A DNA stretch of 64,000 nt from Bifidobacterium tsurumiense (GCF_000741765.1 NZ_JGZU01000015.1:186001-250000); one strand, 5' to 3'; counted from the first letter of the stretch, positions 29,193 to 39,015 are shown. Numbers and translations are program-made. Notes: a model not told the origin generated them from the sequence alone.

Positions 29193-31880
29193 TTATTCAG
29201 TTTCGTTTCCGGCAGCAATGGCAGCTGCGGCAATTTGCGCCAGCTTTGCCTTGACATCGGGACTGGACCCCTGCGGCGCCTGAATCTCCGGTGCATTATG
29301 CGCACGCTTATTGGTTTTGACGAAAGGATCGCCGCCCTTCAAAGCGTATGGATCCGCATACTCGGCAGAAACGGTTGGCTCGTCATGCACGATGAAGCCA
29401 CGGCCCTTGCAGACGGAGCATTCCTCGGAGAACGCCTCGACCAAACCTTGGCCGATTCGCTTACGAGTCATCTGCACCAAACCAAGTGAGGTGACTTCAG
29501 CCACCTGATGCTTCGTACGATCGCGGGCCAAGCATTCGACCAGACGGCGCAACACCAGATCACGGTTGGCCGGCATCACCATATCGACATAGTCGATCAT
29601 CACCATACCACCGATATCGCGGAGTCGCAGTTGGCGTGCAATCTCTTCAGAAGCTTCCAGATTGCATCGCGTCACGGTTTCCTCAAGGCTCTTGCCCTTA
29701 CCGATAAAGCGACCCGTATTCACATCGATCGTTGTCATGGCCTCGGTTCGGTCAATGACAATGGAGCCGCCGGAAGGCAGATACACCTGGCGTTCCATGC
29801 CCTTGCGAAGCTGTCCGTCAATCTGCCACTTATCGAATACATCCTTGCCCTGATGCTCGGCAGGATCCCACTTTTCAAGCTTGCTGCGCAGATCCGGCGC
29901 CATGGAATCAAGATATTCCTCAATGCGCTCAAACACCTTGTCGCCCTCAACGATCATCTTCGAGAAATCGTCGTTGAAGATATCACGTACAACGCGAATC
30001 GCCACATCAGGCTCACCTTGCAGCAGTTTCGGACGCTTGCCGTGGAGGAACTCTTCACGCTTGGCGTTGATTTTCTCCCACTGGCGCATCAAGGCTTCAA
30101 GATCCTTGGTTATCGCTTCCTCTGAAGCCCCATCCGCAGCCGTGCGAATAATCACACCCATATCCTTCGGCGCGATCTTCGACACGATGGACTTGAGTCT
30201 GCTGCGCTCTCGGTCCGAAAGCTTGCGGCTCACACCGGTCATGCCTCCGGATGGGACCAAAACCAGGAATCGACCCGCCAATGTCACCTGTGAGGTGAGT
30301 CGAGCGCCCTTGTGTCCGATCGGATCCTTGGTGACCTGGACCAAAACCGGGTCGCCGGATTTGAAGGCCAGTTCGATACGTCGGGGCTGCCCTTCCAAAC
30401 GAGCGGCATCCCAGTTCACTTCGCCTGCGTAGAGCACGCCATTGCGGGGCTGGCCGATATCCACGAAGGCGGCTTCCATGCTGGGGAGCACATTCTGCAC
30501 ACGACCCAAATAGACATTGCCTACTGTGGCCACTTCCTGAATATCGGAAACATAATGTTCAACGAGAATATTGTCTTCGATCACCGAGATCTGCGTATGA
30601 CGCCCGCGCTCACGCACCACCATCAAACGCTCCACATGCTCGCGACGGGCAAGGAAGTCCTGTTCCATCAATTGGCTTTGACGGCTGCGCTCACGACGAT
30701 TATCCCTGCGACGCTGCTTCTTGGCTTCCAGACGAGTGGAACCCTCCACATCGGTGATTTCGTCAATATATTGCTGCTTGCGCGAGCGACGAGTGAGCGG
30801 CTGCTCTTCCTGAGCGTCATCTCCACCACGGGAACGACGACGGCGGCGACGACGGGTCACCGTGGTGTCATCGTCTTCATCTTCTTGCTCGCGATGATGG
30901 CGCTCAGTATTCTCGGTATCCTGGGATTCGGAGGAATCCTCACGATTGGATCGGGAACGGCGACGACGACGGGTGCGGGTGCTCCCACCTTCTTCAGAAG
31001 ACTGCGCGTCTTCCTCGTTATGGGAATCTCGCTCATCATCCACCGGGGAATACTCGATGTCATCAAATTCGAGATCCTCTTCGATTTGTTCCACTTCCGC
31101 AGCAGCCCTGCGTTCCTGGGCATTGAGCCTACGCGAACGGCGAGAAGAGCGGGACGATTCCTGCTCATCTGCATCGTTATCGCGGTCTTCGTTGCGACGA
31201 CGCTTGGAACGCGGAGAAGTCTCGCCTTCCCCCTCGTCGGCAGCGTCTTTGCGATTCTTACGCTGGCGGACTCGACGGGATGGGCGCTCCTCTTCCTCGT
31301 CATCGCCATTGCTGTCATCATCCTGCATATCATCGTCAGGACGAATGGTAGGCAACACCGGCTCTTGGAACAACAACGAAGTCATGGGCTTGGCTGCGTG
31401 ATGCATGCGATGACCCTGCGGGAGGGTTTCGACAGCATCCATAACACGTTCTTCGGCAGAATCGCCTTCGGATTCGGCATTACGTTCTTCAGCTTCTTCT
31501 GCACGAGAACGAGAACGGCGCCGAGGTTCCCGGAAGGTATCCTTGGCTTCCTCATCACGACGGGAACGAGTCGCACGACGACGAGTGCGTCTGGGCTGAG
31601 GCGCATCCTCATCCTGATCATGAGAATCATGATCGTTCTCTACGCGCGATTCGCGCACCGGCTTGAGTACCGGCTCTTCGAATAACGTATCTATCGAAGA
31701 GCGAGGAGCCGGATGCTCCTCCACTTTTAACTCCACTGCCGCTCCCGCTGCTCCGGTATCTCTGACCACACGTCGTCCTGCACGACGTCTGCGCACGGCA
31801 GGCGAAGACTGTTCCACGGATGGTACGGCTTGCTCTACGGATTCCGCGTCCACGGAACCTGTTCTATTCACTCTGGGCAC
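29193..31880 (-). CDS. rne: Ribonuclease E/G family endoribonuclease
   Basis: An 895-residue RNase E/G that cleaves single-stranded AU-rich RNA in mRNA decay and rRNA/tRNA maturation. Residues 1-420 are low-complexity, alternating Arg-rich and Glu/Asp/Ser-rich (repeats such as RRRRRRSRG). The S1 domain (NVYLGRVQNVLPSMEAAFVDIG) and catalytic domain with the DNase-I-like RTEAMTTIDVNTGRFIG follow; the metal-link is in EECSVCKGRGF (CxxC). GTG 31880 is preferred: GAGGAG lies 4 nt upstream and a TATAGT box about 30 nt upstream. TTG 31904 is the alternative start and would sit almost on the inferred transcript 5' end. Confidence 0.93.
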   Translation of the reverse strand: MPRVNRTGSVDAESVEQAVPSVEQSSPAVRRRRAGRRVVRDTGAAGAAVELKVEEHPAPRSSIDTLFEEPVLKPVRESRVENDHDSHDQDEDAPQPRRTRRRATRSRRDEEAKDTFREPRRRSRSRAEEAEERNAESEGDSAEERVMDAVETLPQGHRMHHAAKPMTSLLFQEPVLPTIRPDDDMQDDDSNGDDEEEERPSRRVRQRKNRKDAADEGEGETSPRSKRRRNEDRDNDADEQESSRSSRRSRRLNAQERRAAAEVEQIEEDLEFDDIEYSPVDDERDSHNEEDAQSSEEGGSTRTRRRRRSRSNREDSSESQDTENTERHHREQEDEDDDTTVTRRRRRRRSRGGDDAQEEQPLTRRSRKQQYIDEITDVEGSTRLEAKKQRRRDNRRERSRQSQLMEQDFLARREHVERLMVVRERGRHTQISVIEDNILVEHYVSDIQEVATVGNVYLGRVQNVLPSMEAAFVDIGQPRNGVLYAGEVNWDAARLEGQPRRIELAFKSGDPVLVQVTKDPIGHKGARLTSQVTLAGRFLVLVPSGGMTGVSRKLSDRERSRLKSIVSKIAPKDMGVIIRTAADGASEEAITKDLEALMRQWEKINAKREEFLHGKRPKLLQGEPDVAIRVVRDIFNDDFSKMIVEGDKVFERIEEYLDSMAPDLRSKLEKWDPAEHQGKDVFDKWQIDGQLRKGMERQVYLPSGGSIVIDRTEAMTTIDVNTGRFIGKGKSLEETVTRCNLEASEEIARQLRLRDIGGMVMIDYVDMVMPANRDLVLRRLVECLARDRTKHQVAEVTSLGLVQMTRKRIGQGLVEAFSEECSVCKGRGFIVHDEPTVSAEYADPYALKGGDPFVKTNKRAHNAPEIQAPQGSSPDVKAKLAQIAAAAIAAGNETE

Positions 31881-32419
31881 AACGCTCCTCGCAATGCGCT
31901 GCAACGCATCGCACTATACACTCTGGCCACCCTCTCATAACGCACTCTCACCACGTCATGGACTAGGTAGCAATTCACCAAAAGTCTGTAGCTGCGCGAA
32001 TGGCGGACACCGACGCTTGCGTAACATCGCAAGGGGATCGACGCCATTGGACGCTGGCGGCTTGCAGAACCACCGCCTTTAAGTATGACACAAAAAAACG
32101 AAAGCAGCGACCACGTGCCGTGAGCATACTGCAATGCAGGCGCATTTCTTATACGACCATGATCTACTCACTGTGCTGAGAACCCGCTTCTTTGTCTATT
32201 CCTATAGCCCTGCCTTCGATGCGGATGCCGGATCACACTAGGCTGTGCCCTGTTTTTGCCTTCGACTTGCATCCGCCCGTACGCCACAATATGCCGCCAA
32301 TGACTCATATGCCACAGCCAAGTATGCCGACCACCACCTGAGCACTCAGCATAAGAGATTCTTAGCAGCCCAGACTGCGTAGATGCATCATCTGAGTCAA
32401 GGCAACCCCATGCAAACGG
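31881..32419. other. 539-bp non-coding region between rne and dapE
   Basis: No gene is supported here. A minus-strand TATAGT at about 31911-31916 is a plausible -10 box for rne. An 8-bp inverted repeat (GCGGATGC at 32221-32228, GCATCCGC at 32269-32276) has a 40-nt loop and no T-run. An A7 run at 32085-32091 is the only other striking feature. Open frames across it lack ribosome sites. Confidence 0.4.
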
Positions 32420-33628
32420 CTATGACAACCAGTCTTTCAGAATGCCGAAAAGCAAATCGAGTTCGCTTTCTGCGACTTGCTCATCATGCTTATGGGCCAG
32501 CAACGGGCTGCCTGCTCCAAGATTCACCGCAGGAATGCCAAGCTGGGCGAATCTGGCCACATCGGTCCATCCCAGCTTTGCCTGAGGTGCGCGTCCTGTG
32601 CGCTCCTGAACAAGATTCGCCAAGGACTGAGCCAATTCGGCGTCCATACCAGGCCTTGCCGAAGGCGACTCATCCTTCATCTCGATGCCGAAGCCTTCGA
32701 ACATGCCACCGGTAGCCTTGCATTCCCCATTGCCAAGTTGCGCACCTGCATCCCCCATCATCAGAGCTTTGGCCTCTTCTATGGTCTTATCCGGAGCAAA
32801 ACGGTAATTCACATGCACGCGGCATTCATCGGGGATGACATTCGTGCCCTTGCCGCCTGAAATCATGGTGGCATTCACGCCTTCTCGATACACCAACCCG
32901 TCCACTTCCACATCTTGTGGCTCATAGGCACTGAGTCGATCCAAAATCGTTGCGGCATCGTGGATCGCATTGTGTCCCATCCACGCACGCGCAGAATGCG
33001 CCGCCACGCCATGGGTAATCACATCAAAACGTATGGTGCCATTGCAGCCTCCTTCTATGCCGCAATCAGTCGGTTCACCGATTATGGCGAAATCCCCGGC
33101 AATCCAATCCGGATGCACTTCGATCACCTTGCGCAATCCATTGAATTCGGCGGCCACTTCCTCATGGTCATAGAACACATAGGTCACGTCGTATCGAGGC
33201 TTTTCGAGCACTGCGGCCAGATAGAGCATTACGGCGTCAGAGGCTTTCATATCAGTGGCGCCGCGCCCCCATAGCACGCGCTCTCCGGCATGAGCCTGAG
33301 CCACATCTTCACGGATGCGCTTATCCCCCGGTTCAAGCCATGCGGGCGGGAAGTTGCCGATAACCGGCACGGTATCAATATGACCGGCAAGAATAACTCG
33401 TTTGCTGCGGCCCAACGACGTCGAAGCCACAACGGTATCCCCATGCCGTCGCACCTGCAGATGAGGCACTTCACGTAAATACATTTCCACAACATCGGCG
33501 AGCGCCTGTTCCTGACCGCTTACCGAAAAGATGTCCATAATAGCCTTGCAAATGAGTCGCAAGGCTTGTTCAGATGGAAGATTCATTGCATCGGTTGCCG
33601 AAATCATCGTCGATGTTGGTTCACTCAT
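32420..33628 (-). CDS. dapE: Succinyl-diaminopimelate desuccinylase
   Basis: A 402-residue M20-family zinc hydrolase that removes succinate from N-succinyl-L,L-diaminopimelate in the lysine/peptidoglycan pathway. Metal-site motifs: AGHIDTVPV, WGRGATDMKASDAVML, YDHEEVAAEFNGL, GEPTDCGIEGGCNG and a C-terminal GAGSPLLAHKHDEQV. The dimerization domain lies between. ATG 33628 is preferred over 33637; GGAG is close (3 nt) and AATAAT is 7 nt upstream, so it may be leaderless. It works with lysA, 5.4 kb away; the two genes are not one operon. Confidence 0.9.
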   Translation of the reverse strand: MSEPTSTMISATDAMNLPSEQALRLICKAIMDIFSVSGQEQALADVVEMYLREVPHLQVRRHGDTVVASTSLGRSKRVILAGHIDTVPVIGNFPPAWLEPGDKRIREDVAQAHAGERVLWGRGATDMKASDAVMLYLAAVLEKPRYDVTYVFYDHEEVAAEFNGLRKVIEVHPDWIAGDFAIIGEPTDCGIEGGCNGTIRFDVITHGVAAHSARAWMGHNAIHDAATILDRLSAYEPQDVEVDGLVYREGVNATMISGGKGTNVIPDECRVHVNYRFAPDKTIEEAKALMMGDAGAQLGNGECKATGGMFEGFGIEMKDESPSARPGMDAELAQSLANLVQERTGRAPQAKLGWTDVARFAQLGIPAVNLGAGSPLLAHKHDEQVAESELDLLFGILKDWLS

Positions 33629-33820
33629 ATTCTCCATTATTGCAGTGTCCCGCACAAAACCGTGCGATCGTACCGAAAACCGGAAAAGGATCCAGCCAAG
33701 CACCCGCCATATGAAATATGACGCCATAAATCACTATGCTGTGGCACACTGGTGCATGAATTCGCCCGATTCCGGCAGGGAGCGATTCTCAAATACTGTG
33801 CAGTTCAGGGAGGCCAGGTC

Positions 33821-34765
33821 GTGCCAGGTTTACTCAGCGCAATGGAAGGATTTTGCGTTATTGGCATCGTTATCGCCGTGGGTTATGCCGCGGCACGATT
33901 GCGCATAGGCGGACCGGATGCGCAGATGGTTCTCAACAAGTTCAGTTTCTTTGTTTCCAGCCCATGCTTGATGTTCGCCATCCTGTCCAAAGAGCCTATT
34001 TTCGATATTTTTCACCCCTCGATAATTGTGGCCTTCTTCTCCGCAATGCTGGTGGGCGTCGCCTTCCTTGTTCTGAACAGAATGTATTTCCATATGAAGG
34101 CGGCCGACGCCATTATCGGATCATTGAATTCGTTATATCTGAATTCGAATAACATCGGTCTGCCCGTTGCCACGTATATTTTGGGCAATCCCGCATTGGT
34201 GGCCCCCATTTTGGTTATGCAGCAGGCGGTGTTCACTCCTGTGGGTTTGACGGCCTTGGATATTGCCACTACGGGCAAGGCCTCGGCCAAACGCATTCTC
34301 AGTCAGCCGCTTCACCAGCCGCTGCTTATCGGTTCCCTGGGCGGCATCGTCGTTTCCGCCATTTCTGCACATATAGGCTGGTTCCCCATACCGGATTTCA
34401 TATACGATCCGATCCAAATGATCGGCAACTCCGCTGTTCCTATGATTCTTATGGCTTTCGGCATGTCCCTGCACGGCACCAAGCCCATGCAGAACGCCAC
34501 GGATCGCACTGCCACGATTGTGGTTGCCGTGCTCAAAAACGTGATTATGCCGATAATCGCTTTCCTGCTGGCATATTTCGTGATGGGATTCCGCGGCGCG
34601 ACCTTGTATGCCTGCGTAGTACTGGCAGCACTGCCCACAGGCCAGAATGTCTACAACTATGCGGCCAGATACAATGTCGGATTGACTTTTGCCCGCGATG
34701 GCATCCTGCTGTCCACGCTGACCAGCCCGATTATCATCGCCTTCATTGCCGCAGTATTGGACTGA
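33821..34765 (+). CDS. AEC-family membrane transporter
   Basis: A 314-residue auxin-efflux-carrier-type permease, predicted to have ten membrane helices in two five-helix repeats (MEGFCVIGIVIAVGYAAARL at the start, LTSPIIIAFIAAVL at the end). The helix-break motif NSNNIGLPVATYILGNPALVAPILVMQQAVF is typical. Bacterial members move malate or other small organic anions; no substrate can be assigned here. GTG 33821 is chosen because GGGAGG lies 7 nt upstream; the frame is open further upstream but with no ribosome site. Confidence 0.87.
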   Translation: MPGLLSAMEGFCVIGIVIAVGYAAARLRIGGPDAQMVLNKFSFFVSSPCLMFAILSKEPIFDIFHPSIIVAFFSAMLVGVAFLVLNRMYFHMKAADAIIGSLNSLYLNSNNIGLPVATYILGNPALVAPILVMQQAVFTPVGLTALDIATTGKASAKRILSQPLHQPLLIGSLGGIVVSAISAHIGWFPIPDFIYDPIQMIGNSAVPMILMAFGMSLHGTKPMQNATDRTATIVVAVLKNVIMPIIAFLLAYFVMGFRGATLYACVVLAALPTGQNVYNYAARYNVGLTFARDGILLSTLTSPIIIAFIAAVLD

Positions 34766-34766
34766 C

Positions 34767-34802
34767 AAGCGGCGTGCACCTCATGAGGGCACCACGCCGC
34801 TT
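34767..34802. terminator. Bidirectional terminator between the AEC permease and maf-nudix genes
   Basis: A 10-bp perfect stem (AAGCGGCGTG with CACGCCGCTT) whose loop contains a further GTGC/GCAC pair and the palindrome CTCATGAG. It starts 1 nt after the permease stop codon and 36 nt beyond the stop of the convergent maf-nudix gene. Tails are only weakly T-rich. Confidence 0.65.
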
Positions 34803-34838
34803 CGTATACACCGGCTTATTCGCCGTGCCGGATTCAGT

Positions 34839-36251
34839 TCATGAACGGTATTGCGCTGCCAAATCGTTGAGGCGCTGCGCAAACCGTGACCAATCCGTAC
34901 GCATTGCGGTAAGCAGCTTACGATGAGGCACCTCTTGCAGAGGAATCCAGGCCACTTCCATGCTCTCGTCATCATTGGCCTGAGGATGCACCTTGTGGCC
35001 GGGTTTTTCCAATGCGAATACCGTGGTGTATCGCCAAGGGCCATGGTCCTCGCAATATGTTCCTACGACTTCGATATCCTCGGGATCGATGCCTGCCTCT
35101 TCTGAGCTTTCTCGCAACGCGCCTTCTATGGCATTCTCGCCATCGGCAATGGCTCCGCCAGGGATCCCCCATGTTCCGCCTTCGGCACTCCACATGGCAC
35201 GATGCTGCATCACCACATGAGTGACCTCACCGCTGTGTTCATCGGTTCGAGCCAGCAATACCCAGCGGCACCATTCAGACCCCAGTGCCGGCGCCCACAA
35301 GCACACTGCACCCATCCATCTCCAGGCTGCATCACGTTTTCCTGAGGCGGATCGGATTCCTTGGCCAATTGCTCCGGCCCTTTTTCCGTGGTCGCTTCGG
35401 GAAGCACATTCCAAACATCCGTCCAATCCACGCCAAGTTGGGCGACCAAAGTGCGCAATAGCGGCAAACTTATGCCCATCACGCCATGCGGATCCGCCTT
35501 CGATGCCGTCCACAAAGGCTCCGCCCAATCCCTCAAGCGTAAAGTTACCCGCCACTTCCAGAGGCTCACCTGTGGCAACATATCGCTCGATATCACGATC
35601 CGAATATTGCCCAAACTTCACCACTGCATGGCTGGACCCCTGAACGGATTTTCCTGTGGCCAGATCGATAACGCAATGACCCGTCCACAACTCCCCGCTA
35701 TTGCCCCTCATGCGACGCAAACGTTCAACGGCCACTTCGGGGATATGCGGCTTGCCTTGGACTTCACCATCGATAAGGAACATGGAGTCGCAGCCGATGA
35801 TCAACGGTCCGACCTTTTGGGATTTCAATCCAGCGCTATTGTGCTGCACATCGGTCAACGGTTGCACACTCGTAGGCACCTCAATGGCGGAAAAGTCACG
35901 GGTTGTGGTATCGATGTTTTCGGCATCCTCAGCCACCGGTTGTGCTGTTGAATCCGCGGCCTCTTGAGACTCAAGAGGAAATGCCGTGATATGATCGCCT
36001 TGCGCCGAGGCCGCAGTGTTCATCACTGATCGATAGGCGTCGAAAACAGCCTGTGCCTTGGCCTGCGCAAGAATCATGACACGATCTTCGATACTGAGCT
36101 GTTCCTCAGCGACCCCGCGCTCAAGTGCCGTGCTGCGTAAAACCTCAGGCTCATCGACATGGGATACCCGAATGGTAGGAGAAATCCCTGCGGAATACAG
36201 CACATTGCGCCGAGACATGGATTGAGACGCCAAAATAATCGAAACCGACAT
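34839..36251 (-). CDS. Maf nucleotide pyrophosphatase-Nudix hydrolase fusion with two opposite frameshifts
   Basis: A 470-residue open frame. The N-terminal Maf domain (LASQSMSRRNVLYSAGI, IGCDSMF, AGNFTLEGLGGAFVDGIEG) carries a long acidic insert at about 80-145. The C-terminal Nudix domain has the box GGAIADGENAIEGALRESSEEAGI. Maf proteins hydrolyse non-canonical or modified nucleoside triphosphates; Nudix enzymes cleave nucleoside-diphosphate derivatives. Oddly, the ~78 codons between 35494 and 35262 read as nonsense (GGSAWRDGHKF...), while the adjacent frame there reads a perfect Maf C-terminus (DPHGVMGISLPLLRTLVAQLGVD) and a CACGRRHWGLNGAAG zinc-type motif. An extra G and a later missing base explain this. 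The ribosome site AAAGG precedes ATG 36251. Confidence 0.85.
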   Translation of the reverse strand: MSVSIILASQSMSRRNVLYSAGISPTIRVSHVDEPEVLRSTALERGVAEEQLSIEDRVMILAQAKAQAVFDAYRSVMNTAASAQGDHITAFPLESQEAADSTAQPVAEDAENIDTTTRDFSAIEVPTSVQPLTDVQHNSAGLKSQKVGPLIIGCDSMFLIDGEVQGKPHIPEVAVERLRRMRGNSGELWTGHCVIDLATGKSVQGSSHAVVKFGQYSDRDIERYVATGEPLEVAGNFTLEGLGGAFVDGIEGGSAWRDGHKFAAIAHFGRPTWRGLDGCLECASRSDHGKRAGAIGQGIRSASGKRDAAWRWMGAVCLWAPALGSEWCRWVLLARTDEHSGEVTHVVMQHRAMWSAEGGTWGIPGGAIADGENAIEGALRESSEEAGIDPEDIEVVGTYCEDHGPWRYTTVFALEKPGHKVHPQANDDESMEVAWIPLQEVPHRKLLTAMRTDWSRFAQRLNDLAAQYRS

Positions 36252-36337
36252 GAGCGGCCACCTTTCTCATTGTCAGAGGCACAGGTACCGAGCGAAAAAC
36301 TTCCGCTCATTGCTTGCGCATGACCAATTCCGCGCGA

Positions 36338-37333
36338 CTACCTTTCAACCATAACCCCGGTGGTATTCACCGGAAGATGAAGCACCCGCCACTGGCCTGA
36401 AGCCAAATGAGCCGAAGCCAGCGCTTCTATCGCCTCGTGGTCGTCTCCGTAATGAAGCACCACAACGCAAGGGCCGGCGCCGGAAACCGCCGCAGCGTAT
36501 CCATGCGCACGCAGGATTTCTATAAGTTGCCAGGATGGCAGCATAAGATCCTTACGATATTGCTGATGCAAACGATCCTGCGTTGCCGCATACAGCAAAG
36601 CATTCGGATCACGCGTACCGGTAAGCGCAGCCGGAGACAGCGCACCCGGCAGCAATCCCACACGAGATACGTTATACATGGCATTGCGATACGGCACCAT
36701 ATCGGGCAACACCTGACGGGCCTGCTCAGTGGAAAGTTCAAAGCTGGGAATAAAGACAGAAGCCATAACAGCAGGATTCACCGCATATGTCGCAGTATGG
36801 AATCCCTTATGAAGAGGCTCACTCCCGGGGATGGCCACGGAACCGGTGCCCTCCGGCAAATCCATATCCCACGAGACCGTCAACCCGCCATACACTGCAG
36901 GTGCAACATTATCCGGATGGCCTTCAATACTGGCTGCCAATTCGAATATGGCAGCGCGGTTGATCTCTCCATCCTGCGCGAAGGCTGCAGCGGCCGCGAT
37001 ACCGGCGACAATGGCTTCGGCAGAGGAGCCCATTCCTCGTGCCTGAGGAATGCGGTTTTCTGTTTCCAGAATGAAACCATAGCGATCCAAGCCGAATGTC
37101 TGGCAAGCCCTGCGGAATGTGGAAACCACCAAATGGGTCTCATCGCGAGGCAGCGTATTCTCTCCCTCGCCATGGATAATGACCTGCGCATTGCGGTTGG
37201 CAGGATCTGCGCACAACGTGAAATTCAACTCATCGAAATATTCCAACGCAAGGCCAACTGAATCAAATCCAGATCCAAGGTTGGCGCTGGTCGCTGGCAC
37301 ACGCACTTGCACGTGTCTGCTCACTGGTGTCAT
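36338..37333 (-). CDS. thrB: Homoserine kinase
   Basis: A 331-residue GHMP kinase that makes O-phosphohomoserine, the committed step to threonine. The family's VRVPATSANLGSGFDSVGLALEYFDEL start, the ATP loop PQARGMGSSAEAIVAGIAAA and the C-terminal AAVSGAGPCVVVL are complete. ATG 37333 is preceded by AGAGG at 2 nt and GAGGAG further up. Follows hom by 104 nt on the same strand, so hom-thrB are probably co-transcribed. Threonine synthase is not in the window. Confidence 0.96.
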   Translation of the reverse strand: MTPVSRHVQVRVPATSANLGSGFDSVGLALEYFDELNFTLCADPANRNAQVIIHGEGENTLPRDETHLVVSTFRRACQTFGLDRYGFILETENRIPQARGMGSSAEAIVAGIAAAAAFAQDGEINRAAIFELAASIEGHPDNVAPAVYGGLTVSWDMDLPEGTGSVAIPGSEPLHKGFHTATYAVNPAVMASVFIPSFELSTEQARQVLPDMVPYRNAMYNVSRVGLLPGALSPAALTGTRDPNALLYAATQDRLHQQYRKDLMLPSWQLIEILRAHGYAAAVSGAGPCVVVLHYGDDHEAIEALASAHLASGQWRVLHLPVNTTGVMVER

Positions 37334-37437
37334 TGCCTCTTACTCCTCGTCAAAGACTCCGGCGACACCACAGTACGTGATGCCGCCGGACAGCAGTACG
37401 CCATTCTATGACGAACGCTGACAAGATATCGCCAAGC

Positions 37438-38751
37438 CTAGTTCAGCACTCGCAGAATCGAGGGCGTGCCGGTAACGCAATCAAGCTTGCACACCTCGGC
37501 AACGGTGTTGCGCAGGGTCAGCTCGTCGCACATATGAGTGACGATGCGCAGCTGCTGAATCTCGCCGTCATAGCCCGGATCATTCAACGTGGGCTTCAAA
37601 TCCTGATTGACACCGTTGATCGAGACGCCCTGTTCGAAGAATTTCTGCGCCACCGCAGCCAGAACGCCCGGCTTGTCGTGGATAAGGAAGCGCACGGCAA
37701 AAGCCGCCTTGGAGGATTCGATCGGAGCCTTGGGCAGATCTTTGTACATCGGGATATTCGGCCCGACGCAACCTTGTGCAATATGACGAGCTTCGGTGAC
37801 CACATCGCCGACAACAGCCGAAGCTGTCGGAGCGCCACCCGCACCGCGGCCGTAGAACATCAAATCATCCGCAGCCTCGGCCTTTACGAACACCGCATTG
37901 AAACTGCCTCGCACAGAAGCCAATGGATGGTTTTCATCGATCAGTGCAGGATAGACACGAGCGGACACGCCGGCTTCGCTGTTCTCCACAACCGCAAGCA
38001 ATTTGACCACCTTATGCTCTGCAGTTGCTGCAGCGATGTCATCCGCGGTTATTGCAGTGATTCCCTCAACTGTGACATCGTCAATGCCGATATTGGTATG
38101 GAATGCAAGAGTCGCCATAATGGCGGCCTTATTGGCTGCGTCATAGCCTTCAATATCACCAGTGGGATCGGCCTCGGCGTAGCCCTTGTCTTGCGCGTCT
38201 TTCAGCGCGACATCGAAGTCAAGGCCTTTGGTGGTCATCTCGTCCAGGATGTAGTTCGTGGTGCCGTTGACAATGCCCAACATGCTGGTGACCTTGTCAC
38301 CGACCAAGGATTCGCGAAGCGGGCGCACAATCGGGATGGCTCCTCCGACGGCAGCCTCGAAGTAAATATCAACGTGGTGCTCTTCTGCAGCCTTGTACAA
38401 TTCAGGGCCGAATTTCGCAAGAAGCGCCTTATTCGCGGTGACCACCGAGGCACCGGATTCAATGGCGGTAAGCACAAAGGTCCGAGCTGGTTCGAGACCG
38501 CCGATCAGTTCTATGACGATATCGGCGCGAGTGCACAGACCGGCCGTATCAGTGGTCAGCAGTGACTTGTCAATCCATGGGAAATTCACTTCATCAGGAT
38601 TCAGCGTAGCCACGCCCACCAATTCGATATCGCGACCGATGCGATGGGAGAGCTCCTCACGCTGCTCCACCAAAAGTCGCGCGGTCTGGGAACCAACGGT
38701 TCCTGCGCCTAACAATCCTATGCGGATGGGGGTTTGCTTGTCCTGTGTCAA
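37438..38751 (-). CDS. hom: Homoserine dehydrogenase
   Basis: A 437-residue NAD(P)-dependent reductase of aspartate semialdehyde to homoserine, with a regulatory ACT domain. The Rossmann motif GLLGAGTVGSQTARLL, ATANKALLAKFG-type block (VVTANKALLAKFGPEL), AAVGGAIPIVRPLRESL and the catalytic Lys in EADPTGDIEGYDAANKAAIMATLAF are visible; the ACT domain (RFLIHDKPGVLAAVAQKFFEQGVSI) is C-terminal. The start is TTG 38751: AGGAGG lies exactly 6 nt upstream, far better than any upstream ATG. The ACT domain suggests threonine feedback. Confidence 0.95.
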   Translation of the reverse strand: MTQDKQTPIRIGLLGAGTVGSQTARLLVEQREELSHRIGRDIELVGVATLNPDEVNFPWIDKSLLTTDTAGLCTRADIVIELIGGLEPARTFVLTAIESGASVVTANKALLAKFGPELYKAAEEHHVDIYFEAAVGGAIPIVRPLRESLVGDKVTSMLGIVNGTTNYILDEMTTKGLDFDVALKDAQDKGYAEADPTGDIEGYDAANKAAIMATLAFHTNIGIDDVTVEGITAITADDIAAATAEHKVVKLLAVVENSEAGVSARVYPALIDENHPLASVRGSFNAVFVKAEAADDLMFYGRGAGGAPTASAVVGDVVTEARHIAQGCVGPNIPMYKDLPKAPIESSKAAFAVRFLIHDKPGVLAAVAQKFFEQGVSINGVNQDLKPTLNDPGYDGEIQQLRIVTHMCDELTLRNTVAEVCKLDCVTGTPSILRVLN

Positions 38752-39015
38752 TGGATTCCTCCTCACGAACCGCGAAAGCATCAACGCACTCATTGTACGA
38801 ATCAAATCCGACACTGAGCTGGATTCATATTGAAATTAGGCCATTTTCACCGATTCCGATGACCCACACAAAACGCACTGCAATCGATTGATTATTGAAA
38901 TATATGCGAGTTGCAAATATCAACAGCAGCAAAGAATATCACCGATTGCCTAGGCAATCGGGTTGTGTATGGCATCTGTATTGAGTCCAAATGACCGGGT
39001 CTGGTCAGTGTCTGC
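38752..39015 (-). promoter_or_regulatory. hom upstream region with two palindromes
   Basis: This 264-bp gap between lysA and hom contains a perfect 20-bp palindrome at 38942-38961 (half site CCGATTGCCT, centre CTAG) and a 10-bp one at 38881-38890 (CAATCGATTG), in an AT-rich stretch that probably contains the hom promoter. The long palindrome has no loop and no T-run, so it looks more like a protein-binding site than a terminator. The binding factor is unknown. Confidence 0.45.

Noticed and set aside
30312..31685. A 457-codon open frame antisense to rne
   Set aside because: It mirrors the repetitive Arg/Glu codons of the RNase E/G N-terminal region. It has no ribosome site, and its predicted hydrophobic composition is a by-product of the antisense reading.
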